A DNA stretch of 11,705 bases from JBBIQH01 sp964475945 (GTDB lineage: Archaea > Thermoproteota > Nitrososphaeria > Nitrososphaerales > Nitrosocaldaceae): positions 1-11,705 of the forward strand of contig CAYYYF010000023.1 of assembly GCA_964475945.1 (NCBI GenBank), in the 5' to 3' direction. Positions 4,705 through 11,705 of this stretch are shown here, piece after piece. Each line of letters opens with the position of its first letter. The first letter of the stretch is position 1. The notes beneath the pieces are model-generated. The model did no database searches and was not told where the DNA came from. It was given only the letters and a program-made list of their open reading frames with translations. A program made the translations under genes and the position numbers.

Positions 4705-5547
4705 TTATATTAATATGGGATCTTTGTATTTAAGTATACCCTTGCCCTCTGCTTTAGAGTAGAGCATCTTTAATGCACTATAGCCTTTATCTCCCATATC
4801 TATTGTAAGGTCATTAACATACATCCTGATGAACCTTGCTATAGTGCTCCTATCCTTGCCTCTAGCATAATGCATTGCATAATCTAATGCATCATCAAAG
4901 TGCTCATATGCATATAGTATTGATTCCCTGAGCATAGCACTTATCCTTTCTAACATGGTATAGCCTAGGCTTATGCTCCCTACATCCAAGCCTAAAGGTA
5001 AAGGTAAACCATTACTCTCTCTAGCCCAATACTCTGCTAGATCCATGAACTTAACCAAGCCCTTGCTAGGGAAGGTTAACTGTGCTTCATGTATAAGCAA
5101 TCCTAGATCTGCATTGCCATCAAGCACAATATCCTCTATAGCATCAAACCTTGCCTCCAATGTATTAAACCTCTTGCATAATGCCAACTCAAGGAGTAGG
5201 TATGCTGTAGTTAACCTCCCAGGTACTGCTATTGTGCATCTACCCTCGTTGATCTTTACATTGATCTCTTGCATGTTAGCATCTCTTCTAGCAACAAGCA
5301 CTGGGCCATAGGATAGACCAAAGCTTGCACCACTCTTGAATACAGCATAGCCATGTGTATATGCATATACATGTGCAGATACAGCAGTAACCTCTATCTC
5401 ATTATTCATAGCCATTCTATTAAGGGTCTCTATATCCTCTATAATATGTTCTATTTCAATACTATCAATCCTAACCTTGTTGCTTGCTATAGCATAGAAC
5501 ATGAATGCATCATCAGCATCTGGTGTATGTCCTATCCTTACCTTCAT
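4705..5547 (-). CDS. MqnA/MqnD-family protein, 1,4-dihydroxy-6-naphthoate synthase-like
   Basis: The 280-aa protein has the periplasmic-binding-protein-like fold of the futalosine (alternative menaquinone) pathway enzymes but no signal peptide, so it is cytosolic. The family blocks appear in order: GHTPDADDAFMFYAI (6-20), VTAVSAHVYAY (53-63), SYGPVLVAR (79-87), IAVPGRLTTAYLLLEL (106-121), DLGLLIHEAQLTF (147-159) and NGLPLPLGLD (179-188). The IHEAQLTF and GLPLPLG blocks favour MqnD, which cleaves cyclic dehypoxanthinyl futalosine to dihydroxynaphthoate, over MqnA. Thaumarchaea do contain menaquinones, but a complete futalosine route is not visible here, so substrate assignment stays open. The start at 5547 has a TATA-like AATAAAA 27 bp upstream and is divergent from ileS. 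Confidence 0.8.
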   Translation of the reverse strand: MKVRIGHTPDADDAFMFYAIASNKVRIDSIEIEHIIEDIETLNRMAMNNEIEVTAVSAHVYAYTHGYAVFKSGASFGLSYGPVLVARRDANMQEINVKINEGRCTIAVPGRLTTAYLLLELALCKRFNTLEARFDAIEDIVLDGNADLGLLIHEAQLTFPSKGLVKFMDLAEYWARESNGLPLPLGLDVGSISLGYTMLERISAMLRESILYAYEHFDDALDYAMHYARGKDRSTIARFIRMYVNDLTIDMGDKGYSALKMLYSKAEGKGILKYKDPILI

Positions 5548-5570
5548 TACTGTTCTACCTACTTACTTCC

Positions 5571-5577
5571 TTTTATT
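5571..5577 (-). promoter_or_regulatory. TATA box of the MqnD-like gene
   Basis: AATAAAA on the minus strand is centred about 27 bp before ATG 5547. The alternative AATATAAAG slightly further upstream (about 5592-5584) would give a leader of around 13 nt and overlaps the ileS box. Confidence 0.35.
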
Positions 5578-5584
5578 GTTAATC

Positions 5585-5592
5585 TTTATATT
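5585..5592 (+). promoter_or_regulatory. TATA box of ileS (possible operon promoter for ileS-cofG-cofH)
   Basis: TTTATATT is centred about 30 bp before ATG 5619 and about 25 bp before an in-frame TTG at 5613. It is the only good box before ileS and so may drive the three-gene run. Confidence 0.4.
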
Positions 5593-5618
5593 ATCTAGAG
5601 TAGTGGGATGCTTTGTAT

Positions 5619-8600
5619 ATGTTGAGTAAGTTTGATCCTAAGGCTATAGAGGGTATCGTTAAGGATTACCATTCTAAGATAGATCTTAAGAGGTTGATAG
5701 ATAATAGGCTTAAGGATAAGCCAAAGGTAGGTTACGTTGAAGGTCCTCCTACTATGAATGGAGAACCCCATATAGGGCATATAAGGGGTAGGGTAATCAA
5801 GGATCTCTGGTATAGGTTCAATACATTGAAATCTGTTAACATACTCTTCAGGGCAGGATGGGATACCCAAGGATTACCTGTTGAGTTGCAAGCAGAGAAG
5901 GAGCTTGGATTAACAGGTAGTAAGTCAGAGAACCTAAGAAAGATAGGTATGGAGAGGTTAGTAGAAGAATGCAAGAGGCTTGTGTATACATACAATGCAA
6001 AGTGGATAGAGGCTGATCAACTCCTTGGTATGAGCATGGATTATGAGAATGCATACTGGACATACAAGGATGAGTATATTGAGAGAGAGTGGCAGTACAT
6101 TAAGAAGGCATATGAGCAGGGTATATTGGTTGAAGGTTATAGAGTAGTGGCATACTGCCCAAGTTGTCAGACATCATTAAGCCATGCTGAGGTTGCCCAA
6201 GGCTATGAGAGTGTAGAGGATCCATCGCTATACTACAAGGTTAAGCTTAAGGATGAGCATTACAATAACAAGCCTGTATACATAATAGTATGGACAACTA
6301 TGCCTTTTACAGTTGTTACAGATGAGCTCGTTGGTGTAAATCCAGATGCAGAGTATGTTTACATAAATGTAAATATCAATGGTAAAGATGAGGTTTGGAT
6401 AGTTGGATATGAGAGGCTTAATGCTCTAATACAAGAGCTTAAGATATCCTCATACTCTGTCATCAAGAGGGTAAAGGGTTCAATGCTTGAGTGTAAGAGG
6501 TACGAGCATCCTTTACTAGACCTTATACCAGGGTTAAGGGCTATTGCTGATAAGATACATTATGTTGTAGCAGAGCAATTCGTTGATGTTAACACAGGCT
6601 CTGGTATAGTGCATCTATCCCCTGCAAATGGTGAGGAGGACTTTGAGGTAGCAAGTAAGAGATCCCTACCAATATTCAACCCAATAGACGATAATGCTTC
6701 CTTTACTCAAGAGACTGGCGTATTTGCTGGACTATTCGTTAGGGATGCAGATAGCAAGGTTGTTGAGTTGCTTGCCTCTAGAGATGCATTGGTTAAGATA
6801 GGCAAGATAAGGCATGAGTACCCATTATGCTGGCGATCTAAGCATAAAATAGTATGGCTTGCAAGGAGGGAGTACTTCTACCTTATAGATAGGATAGCAG
6901 ATAAGGCATTAAGCGCTGCATCAAAGGTTGAGTACTTCTACCCAGAGCCTAGGAACAGGTTCCTAGCGATAATAAGCGAGAGGAAGCCTTGGTGCATCTC
7001 AAGGGAGAGGGTGTGGGGTACACCATTACCTATCTGGGTATGTTCATCATGTAAGAACAAGATCGCATTATTCAGTAGGAGAGAGATAATAGAGAATGCT
7101 GTAGAGTTGCCAGATGGCAAGAACTTTGAGTTGCATAGACCATGGATAGATAGAGTAGTTGTTAAATGCAACAGATGTGACTCAAAGGCATACAGAGAAC
7201 CATTCGTGCTTGATACATGGCATAACAGCGGTGCGGCACCATATGCATCCCTAGGCAAGGATTACGATCTGTTAGTACCAGTTCCTTTCCTAACTGAAGG
7301 GATAGATCAGACTAGGGGATGGGCATATACCCTGCTCATGGAGAATGTTATAATGAAAGGAGAGGCACCATTCAAGGCATTCCTATTCCAAGGGCACGTT
7401 GTAGATGCGCATGGGAATAAGATGAGTAAGAGTCTTGGCAATGTTATAGATGCTTTAGAGCTTCTTAAGAACAATAGTGTAGATATGGTTAGGTTCTACC
7501 TTATGTGGAAGGCAAGTCCCATAGATGCTTTAAGCTTTAACGTGGATGAGATGAAGAGGAGGGTATATCAGATACTTAGCACACTCTATAATCTGCACCT
7601 ATACTTTATGCAGAATGCAAGTTATGATGGTTTTGATGTTAACAAGCATACACTTGAGTGGGCTATGAGCAGTAACCTATTGAAGGAGAGCGAGCTCTGG
7701 TTACTATCAACATTACAGAGGGTTATAGAGAGGGTTACATATGCTTATGAGCATTGCAGATTCCATGAAGGCTCTAGGGCATTAGAGGATCTAATAATAA
7801 ACGATCTTAGCCAGAGATATGTGCCTTTCACAAGGTATGAGTTATGGGATGATAGCAATGATACCCTTAATAGAAGGCTTGCAATATATGCTACACTTGC
7901 ATACTCATTACTTATTATAGATATACTGCTTCATCCAGTATGCCCTTACATAACAGAGTATCTTTACATAACATGCTTTAAGCGTAAGCAGAGCATAATG
8001 CTAGAGGATTGGGTTCAAGTGGATGCAAGGCTAATAGATGAGAGGTATGAGAAGGCATTTGAACTTGTAGATAGAATAATATCCTTATCAAACTCTGCAA
8101 GGATGAAGGCAGGGCTTAAGAGGAGATGGCCTCTAGCATCAGCATATGTATGCTTGAGCAGTAAAGATACAGATCTTGTTAATAGCCTAGTAAATACATT
8201 AAAGGTTCAGATGAATGTAGAGAGGCTTGAGATAAAGTATCTTGATGCTAAGAGTGGTAGCATCCTTGATAAGTGTAATACCATCTTTGCATTGATTGAT
8301 GGAGGTATGCCTATTAAGGTTAACATAGCATTCAATGTTAAGAGTATCGCAAAGAAGGTTAAGGGAGATATACAGATGGTATTGAAGCAACTTAACAGCA
8401 TGGATAGCATAATTCTATTAAAGGAATTATCCAAGGGTAACCTTAACATCTCATACAATGGGAAGAGTGTAAGCATAGGTATTGAAGATATATCTGATGT
8501 TAGATATGAGGCTGCTGAAGGTTATGCCTTATCCTCTATGCAAGATGACTCCATTATAGTAATACTATCAACTTATAGGGATGAGAGGTTAATAGCAAAG

Positions 8601-8867
8601 GGCTTGATGAGGGATATAGCAAGAAGACTACAGGCTTTAAGGAAAGAGAAGGGTTATAACCCAACTGATATAGTCAAGTATGCCTATATAGCAGTAGATG
8701 GTGATGCTGTAGAGATGCTTAATATGATGAAGGAAGAACTTGCATATCTGGTTAGAGCAAAGAGTGTTAGCATAATAAGCATGAATGAGTTAGAAGAATA
8801 CAGTAAGAAGGGTTTAGGGTTTGTAGAGTATGATATAGATGGTAGGAAGGTTATGCTCTACATCTAG
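5619..8867 (+). CDS. ileS: Isoleucyl-tRNA synthetase
   Basis: This class Ia synthetase charges tRNA-Ile; the full product is 1082 aa, normal for long archaeal IleRS. In TTG-based numbering (two residues longer) one sees the HIGH motif HIGH (53-56) in GPPTMNGEPHIGHIRGR, GWDTQGLPVE (82-91), a CPSC knuckle (182-185), the threonine-rich editing-domain strand WTTMPFT (227-233), further CxxC pairs (CSSC and CNRC, about residues 480-520), ERVWGTPLPIW before them, and NKMSKSLGNV with KMSKS at 603-607. A long anticodon-binding and C-terminal region follows. GWDTQG has Gln where bacterial and eukaryotic IleRS usually have His (DTHG/DCHG). I choose ATG 5619 over the in-frame TTG 5613 because leaderless messages prefer ATG. 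It is followed after 38 bp by cofG. Confidence 0.96.
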   Translation: MLSKFDPKAIEGIVKDYHSKIDLKRLIDNRLKDKPKVGYVEGPPTMNGEPHIGHIRGRVIKDLWYRFNTLKSVNILFRAGWDTQGLPVELQAEKELGLTGSKSENLRKIGMERLVEECKRLVYTYNAKWIEADQLLGMSMDYENAYWTYKDEYIEREWQYIKKAYEQGILVEGYRVVAYCPSCQTSLSHAEVAQGYESVEDPSLYYKVKLKDEHYNNKPVYIIVWTTMPFTVVTDELVGVNPDAEYVYINVNINGKDEVWIVGYERLNALIQELKISSYSVIKRVKGSMLECKRYEHPLLDLIPGLRAIADKIHYVVAEQFVDVNTGSGIVHLSPANGEEDFEVASKRSLPIFNPIDDNASFTQETGVFAGLFVRDADSKVVELLASRDALVKIGKIRHEYPLCWRSKHKIVWLARREYFYLIDRIADKALSAASKVEYFYPEPRNRFLAIISERKPWCISRERVWGTPLPIWVCSSCKNKIALFSRREIIENAVELPDGKNFELHRPWIDRVVVKCNRCDSKAYREPFVLDTWHNSGAAPYASLGKDYDLLVPVPFLTEGIDQTRGWAYTLLMENVIMKGEAPFKAFLFQGHVVDAHGNKMSKSLGNVIDALELLKNNSVDMVRFYLMWKASPIDALSFNVDEMKRRVYQILSTLYNLHLYFMQNASYDGFDVNKHTLEWAMSSNLLKESELWLLSTLQRVIERVTYAYEHCRFHEGSRALEDLIINDLSQRYVPFTRYELWDDSNDTLNRRLAIYATLAYSLLIIDILLHPVCPYITEYLYITCFKRKQSIMLEDWVQVDARLIDERYEKAFELVDRIISLSNSARMKAGLKRRWPLASAYVCLSSKDTDLVNSLVNTLKVQMNVERLEIKYLDAKSGSILDKCNTIFALIDGGMPIKVNIAFNVKSIAKKVKGDIQMVLKQLNSMDSIILLKELSKGNLNISYNGKSVSIGIEDISDVRYEAAEGYALSSMQDDSIIVILSTYRDERLIAKGLMRDIARRLQALRKEKGYNPTDIVKYAYIAVDGDAVEMLNMMKEELAYLVRAKSVSIISMNELEEYSKKGLGFVEYDIDGRKVMLYI

Positions 8868-8905
8868 CAGTAAAAGATAATAGAGATGCCTATCTATAGC
8901 AGTGT

Positions 8906-10066
8906 ATGTTAACCATAGAAGGGATGAGTAGAGATGAGGCTTATTCTCTTGCCTCCTTACCATTAGATAAATTACTTGCTAGGGCATCAACGCTAAGGGA
9001 TATGATAAAAGGTAGATTGATTACATACTCGCGCAAGGTATTCATACCAGTAACAAACCTATGCAGGGACTACTGCTCCTACTGCACATACAGAGAAGAG
9101 CCTAGCAGTGGTAATGTTATAATGCTAAAGCCTCAGCATGTTATAGCAGTAGCAGAGGAGGGTAAGAGGCTAGGGTGCACAGAGGCGTTGTTCATGAGTG
9201 GTGAGAGGCCAGAGCAGAGATATGCAGAGGCTAGGGTATGGCTTAAGAGCATGGGGTTCTCAAGCACAGTTGAATATGTGGCGTATCTATGCTCTCTAGT
9301 CCTTAAGAGTGTTGGTATGCTTCCTCACACAAATATAGGTAACTTAACATACGATGAGGTTAAGATGCTTAAGGAGTGTAATGCAAGTATAGGCTTGATG
9401 CTTGAGAATGCAAGTGATAGGCTATGCTTAAAGGGTATGCCACATGAGCATGCACCAAGCAAGAACCCAAGGGTTAGAGTAAGGAGTATAGAGAATGCTG
9501 GTAAGGCAAGGGTAGCATTCACAACAGGTCTGCTTATAGGTATAGGTGAGAGTATGCAAGAGGTTATAGACTCTCTATTTGTAATAAAGGAGTTGCATAA
9601 TAGGTATGGGCATATACAGGAGGTTATAATACAGAACTTTAACCCAAAGGCTGACACGCCAATGGCTATGCATGATAAACCCTCAAGGGAGTATATGCTT
9701 AGGGTAGTTGCATTGGCGAGGCTTATAATGCCTAATATGAACATACAGATGCCCCCAAACCTTAACCATAACCATAACTTTACTCATAACCATAACTATA
9801 ATCTTAATCCAGGCTTCCATCAGTTCCTCTCTGCTGGAATAAATGACTGGGGAGGTGTATCCCCATTAACCATAGACTATGTTAACCCAGAGGCTCCATG
9901 GCCTAGCATAGAGTACATGAAGAAGGTTACAGAGAGTAAAGGCTTTACACTCAGGGCAAGACTCCCTGTATACCCAGAGTATATAAATGATGAGTTTATA
10001 TCAAGCAATGTTATAGATATCATCAACTCAATAAGGGATGAGTATGGACTTGTCAAGGGCTACTGA
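8906..10066 (+). CDS. cofG: CofG, 7,8-didemethyl-8-hydroxy-5-deazariboflavin (FO) synthase subunit 1
   Basis: CofG is the radical-SAM enzyme that, after CofH, closes the deazaflavin ring to give FO, the chromophore of coenzyme F420. The 386-aa product has the Fe-S/SAM motif C53-x3-C57-x2-C60 in VTNLCRDYCSYCTYREEP, the LFMSGERPE block, HTNIGNL, and the C-terminal INDWGGVSPLTIDYVNPEAPWP that distinguishes CofG from CofH and from MqnC/MqnE. Residues 285-301 (NLNHNHNFTHNHNYNLN) are an Asn/His-rich insertion between MPPN and the AGINDWGG block, encoded by AACCAT-like repeats, not expected in this family. The start ATG 8906 follows ileS by 38 bp; an inner ATG is at 8924. The 3' end overlaps cofH by 29 nt, so the two are probably co-translated. 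Confidence 0.94.
   Translation: MLTIEGMSRDEAYSLASLPLDKLLARASTLRDMIKGRLITYSRKVFIPVTNLCRDYCSYCTYREEPSSGNVIMLKPQHVIAVAEEGKRLGCTEALFMSGERPEQRYAEARVWLKSMGFSSTVEYVAYLCSLVLKSVGMLPHTNIGNLTYDEVKMLKECNASIGLMLENASDRLCLKGMPHEHAPSKNPRVRVRSIENAGKARVAFTTGLLIGIGESMQEVIDSLFVIKELHNRYGHIQEVIIQNFNPKADTPMAMHDKPSREYMLRVVALARLIMPNMNIQMPPNLNHNHNFTHNHNYNLNPGFHQFLSAGINDWGGVSPLTIDYVNPEAPWPSIEYMKKVTESKGFTLRARLPVYPEYINDEFISSNVIDIINSIRDEYGLVKGY
9758..9808 (+). repeat. In-frame AAC-CAT hexanucleotide repeat inside cofG
   Basis: Codons alternate AAC and CAT (AACCATAACCATAAC at 9764-9778 and again CATAACCATAAC at 9785-9796) with TTT/ACT/TAT/CTT interruptions, encoding NLNHNHNFTHNHNYNLN. The imperfect hexamer repeat suggests slippage expansion that kept frame. 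Confidence 0.8.
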
Positions 10067-11309
10067 TCCATTTGCATATGCAGATAAGATAATAAAGCAT
10101 GTAGAGCCTGTAGTTGCTAGCATACTTGATAAGGTATTATCACTAAAGGATATAGATGTAAGGGATGCTGTAGAGCTCTTTGAGTCTAATGAGCTTAATG
10201 CATTGATTGCAGTTGCAGATGCGTTAAGGAGGGTTAGTGTAGGAGATGTTGTAACCTATGTGGTTAATAGGAATATAAACTTCACAAATGTATGTATAAA
10301 GCGCTGTGGATTCTGTGCATTCTCAAGGGATTTTAGGGAGGAGGAAGGTTACCTATTACCTATTGAGGAGATAGTAAGGAGGGCTAAGGAGGCATACAGA
10401 CTAGGGGCTACAGAGGTATGCATACAGGCAGGGCTTATGCCTAAGATGGATGGCTACCTTTACATTGATATATGTAATGCAATAAAGAAGGAGTTGCCTG
10501 ATATACATATACATGCATTCTCACCAGAGGAGGTAATGTATGGTGCATTAAGGGCAAATATGAGTATAGAGGATTACCTTAAGGCATTGAAGGATGCAGG
10601 GTTAGGCAGCATCCCTGGTACAGCAGCAGAGGTTTTGGTGCAGAGTATAAGGAGCATAATATCCCCAGGAAGGATAAAGGTTAAAGATTGGATAAGGGTT
10701 ATAAAGAGTGCACATAGACTAGGTATACCATCAACAGCAACCATAATGTATGGGCATGTTGAGAACTCTCTGCATAAGGCAGTGCATCTTAAATTGATAA
10801 GGGATATACAGGTAGAGACTAGAGGGTTTACAGAGTTCGTTCCTTTAAGCTTTGTATACAAGGAGGCACCTATGTATAAGCATGGGTTGGTTAATGGGTT
10901 AAGGCAAGGGGCTAGTAGGGAAGAGGTGATTAAGATGCATGCTATAGCAAGGATAATGCTTAACAACCATATAAGGAATATACAGGTCTCATGGGTTAAA
11001 GAGGGTATAGAGTTCTCAAAGGTTCTACTTAATGCTGGTGCGAATGATCTTGGTGGTACGCTAATAAATGAGAGCATATCTACTGCTGCAGGTTCTAGCA
11101 ATGGGCAGCTTATGAGGCCTAGGGAGTTAAGACATGCTATAAGGAGTATAGGGAGGATACCAGCACAGAGGGATACACTATACAAGAGTATAAGGGTATT
11201 CGATGGGTATGAGCCTGAGGACCCATTGGATAAGGTTGATGATGCATCCATCTTTGGTTCATATCATGAACTCATAAGGTTTGATAAGTTCAGATACAAG
11301 AGGAATTAA
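10038..11309 (+). CDS. cofH: CofH, 5-amino-6-(D-ribitylamino)uracil--L-tyrosine 4-hydroxyphenyl transferase
   Basis: CofH is the radical-SAM partner of CofG; it joins the hydroxybenzyl part of tyrosine to 5-amino-6-ribitylaminouracil in F420 synthesis. The product is 423 aa, slightly long. The motif C86-x3-C90-x2-C93 lies in NRNINFTNVCIKRCGFCAFSR, the usual CofH form. Further CofH blocks are EVCIQAGLMPKMDGYLY, IHIHAFSPEE, GSIPGTAAEVL, TATIMYGHVE, FVPLSF and AGANDLGGTLINESIS. The last block separates it from CofG (INDWGG). The start is ATG 10038, or the second ATG 10044 with AAGGG just upstream; both lie within the end of cofG. The stop is followed after 31 bp by the boundary of the right tnpB element. 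Confidence 0.95.
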   Translation: MSMDLSRATDPFAYADKIIKHVEPVVASILDKVLSLKDIDVRDAVELFESNELNALIAVADALRRVSVGDVVTYVVNRNINFTNVCIKRCGFCAFSRDFREEEGYLLPIEEIVRRAKEAYRLGATEVCIQAGLMPKMDGYLYIDICNAIKKELPDIHIHAFSPEEVMYGALRANMSIEDYLKALKDAGLGSIPGTAAEVLVQSIRSIISPGRIKVKDWIRVIKSAHRLGIPSTATIMYGHVENSLHKAVHLKLIRDIQVETRGFTEFVPLSFVYKEAPMYKHGLVNGLRQGASREEVIKMHAIARIMLNNHIRNIQVSWVKEGIEFSKVLLNAGANDLGGTLINESISTAAGSSNGQLMRPRELRHAIRSIGRIPAQRDTLYKSIRVFDGYEPEDPLDKVDDASIFGSYHELIRFDKFRYKRN

Positions 11310-11340
11310 CCTATCATACTATATTATATTTATATATAGG

Positions 11341-11496
11341 TTTATAAATATATAGCAAGAAAACCTCGCTATTTAAGGCAGGGATGTATTGCTAAACTTT
11401 AAATTCATGAATATATAATTACCCTCATGTTAAACTACAAGTATAGACTATATCCTAACAAGTCATGCCTAAACATGTTAGAGTCTACACTAGAGG
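11341..11496. repeat. Inverted repeat arm B (pairs with 1-156)
   Basis: This is the partner of arm A, near-identical in the leader and diverged in the coding part. The boundary at 11341 is where similarity to arm A stops (TATATATAGG before it here, CCTT in arm A). Confidence 0.9.
11398..11405 (+). promoter_or_regulatory. TATA box of right tnpB
   Basis: TTTAAATT is centred about 25 bp upstream of ATG 11427, matching the left copy exactly and supporting a leaderless tnpB message. Confidence 0.5.
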
Positions 11497-11705
11497 CATG
11501 TAGATTTGTATATAATTACTTCATTAATAATGGTTATGAGAATGAGTATGATATGAATAATGCATTAATAGAATTAAAGGAATTATATCCAGAGTTAAGG
11601 AATTATCATTCCAAGATGTTACAGATGGTAAGTAAGCAAGTATCAAGTGCAGTAAAGGCATTAAAAAGGTTAAAGAAGCAAGGATATAAGATAGGGATAG
11701 GTAGC
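11427..11705 (+). CDS. tnpB: TnpB, RNA-guided nuclease of IS200/IS605 family (partial, N-terminal 93 aa)
   Basis: The frame is open from ATG 11427 to the window edge (93 codons). It begins MLNYKYRLYPNKSCLNMLES and continues with TLEACRFVYNYFI, the standard N-terminal TnpB pattern (K-Y-R-L-Y-P-x-K, then L-x-x-x-x-x-x-C-R-x-V-Y-N). Next comes a helical stretch with LKELYPELRNYHSKMLQMV and a basic QVSSAVKALKRLKKQGYKIG segment, equivalent to the usual helical/REC part. The RuvC-like nuclease and zinc finger would lie beyond the window. No stop or frameshift is seen in the visible part. Confidence 0.88.
   Translation, partial: MLNYKYRLYPNKSCLNMLESTLEACRFVYNYFINNGYENEYDMNNALIELKELYPELRNYHSKMLQMVSKQVSSAVKALKRLKKQGYKIGIGS

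Larger units (their letters stand above)
11341..11705 (+). mobile_element. Right-edge IS200/IS605-type element: left end plus 5' part of tnpB
   Basis: The element starts at about 11341 (TTTATAAATATATAGCAAG) and runs off the right edge. It has the left-end hairpin at 11364-11383 (stem CCTCGC / GCAGGG with one C-A mismatch and one wobble, 8-nt loop), a TATA box at 11398-11405 and tnpB from 11427. It is the inverted partner of the left-edge element. It is inserted 31 bp after cofH and leaves that gene intact. No tnpA is seen between the end and tnpB. Confidence 0.82.

Noticed and set aside
6938..7258. Open frames on the minus strand inside ileS (also 5732-6063 and 8199-8476)
   Set aside because: They are antisense to a well-supported gene, with compositions typical of shadow frames and no recognisable domains.
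10574..11251. 225-codon minus-strand frame inside cofH
   Set aside because: Long but entirely antisense to conserved CofH motifs; Leu/Ser/Ile-rich composition is typical of the complement of this codon usage.
8906..11309. The two radical-SAM genes as MqnE and MqnC of the futalosine pathway
   Set aside because: The INDWGG...DYVNPEAPWP block of the first and the NRNINFTNVC...CGFCAFSR plus ANDLGGT blocks of the second are CofG and CofH signatures.
11310..11340. Terminator hairpin after cofH
   Set aside because: CCTAT and ATAGG arms are only 5 bp with a long AT loop; too weak to call.
1..11705. Composite transposon moving the whole 11-kb block
   Set aside because: The enclosed genes are core housekeeping functions with uniform composition, and the flanking elements expose their left ends inward; independent insertions are simpler.

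Overview
This 11.7-kb window looks like chromosomal DNA of an ammonia-oxidizing-type archaeon (Nitrososphaerota/Thaumarchaeota). The AT-leaning composition, heavy AGG/ATA/TTA codon use and thermophile-like proteins would fit a Nitrosocaldus-like lineage, but that genus-level guess is inference. The archaeal evidence is a DUF359-type GTP-dependent dephospho-CoA kinase, a stand-alone MetRS-beta-type tRNA-binding protein, F420-cofactor genes cofG and cofH, a PEF-type C-terminal sorting tail, and TATA boxes centred about 25-28 bp before start codons (leaderless transcription).

Layout. Both edges are the 5' parts of two IS200/IS605-type tnpB genes pointing outward (minus strand at 1-70, plus strand from 11427). 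Their leaders form a 156-bp inverted repeat (1-156 versus 11341-11496). Inside lie: an SRPBCC protein with a ribbon-helix-helix-like tail (197-781, minus); the eroded right end of a third TnpB element (about 861-964, plus) with a TnpB-like C-terminal tail and an end hairpin; a secreted PEF-CTERM protein (1016-1552, plus); a secreted, membrane-anchored coiled-coil protein (1557-2225, minus); an mrp-dephospho-CoA kinase pair (2315-3890, plus); a MetRS-beta-like protein (3946-4269, minus); a palindrome-rich intergenic region (4270-4463); a small CxxC/CxxC protein (4464-4682, plus); an MqnA/MqnD-family protein (4705-5547, minus); and a plus-strand run ileS-cofG-cofH (5619-11309).

How the genes fit together. 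The core is housekeeping: iron-sulfur carrier (Mrp), coenzyme A synthesis, translation (IleRS, MetRS-beta), F420 chromophore synthesis (CofG plus CofH make 7,8-didemethyl-8-hydroxy-5-deazariboflavin) and possibly quinone synthesis (MqnD-like). Up to ileS, transcription units alternate in direction, so most gaps are two-way promoter regions or tight convergent ends. No intergenic stretch exceeds 300 bp.

Most notable points: (1) the two tnpB leaders differ at 1 of 86 positions while the adjoining coding sequence differs at 12 of 70; (2) an orphan TnpB right end, possibly a residual omega-RNA source, sits immediately upstream of the surface-protein gene; (3) two tandem 22-bp palindromes plus two further palindromes lie upstream of the CxxC protein gene; (4) CofG carries an Asn/His-rich repeat insertion.
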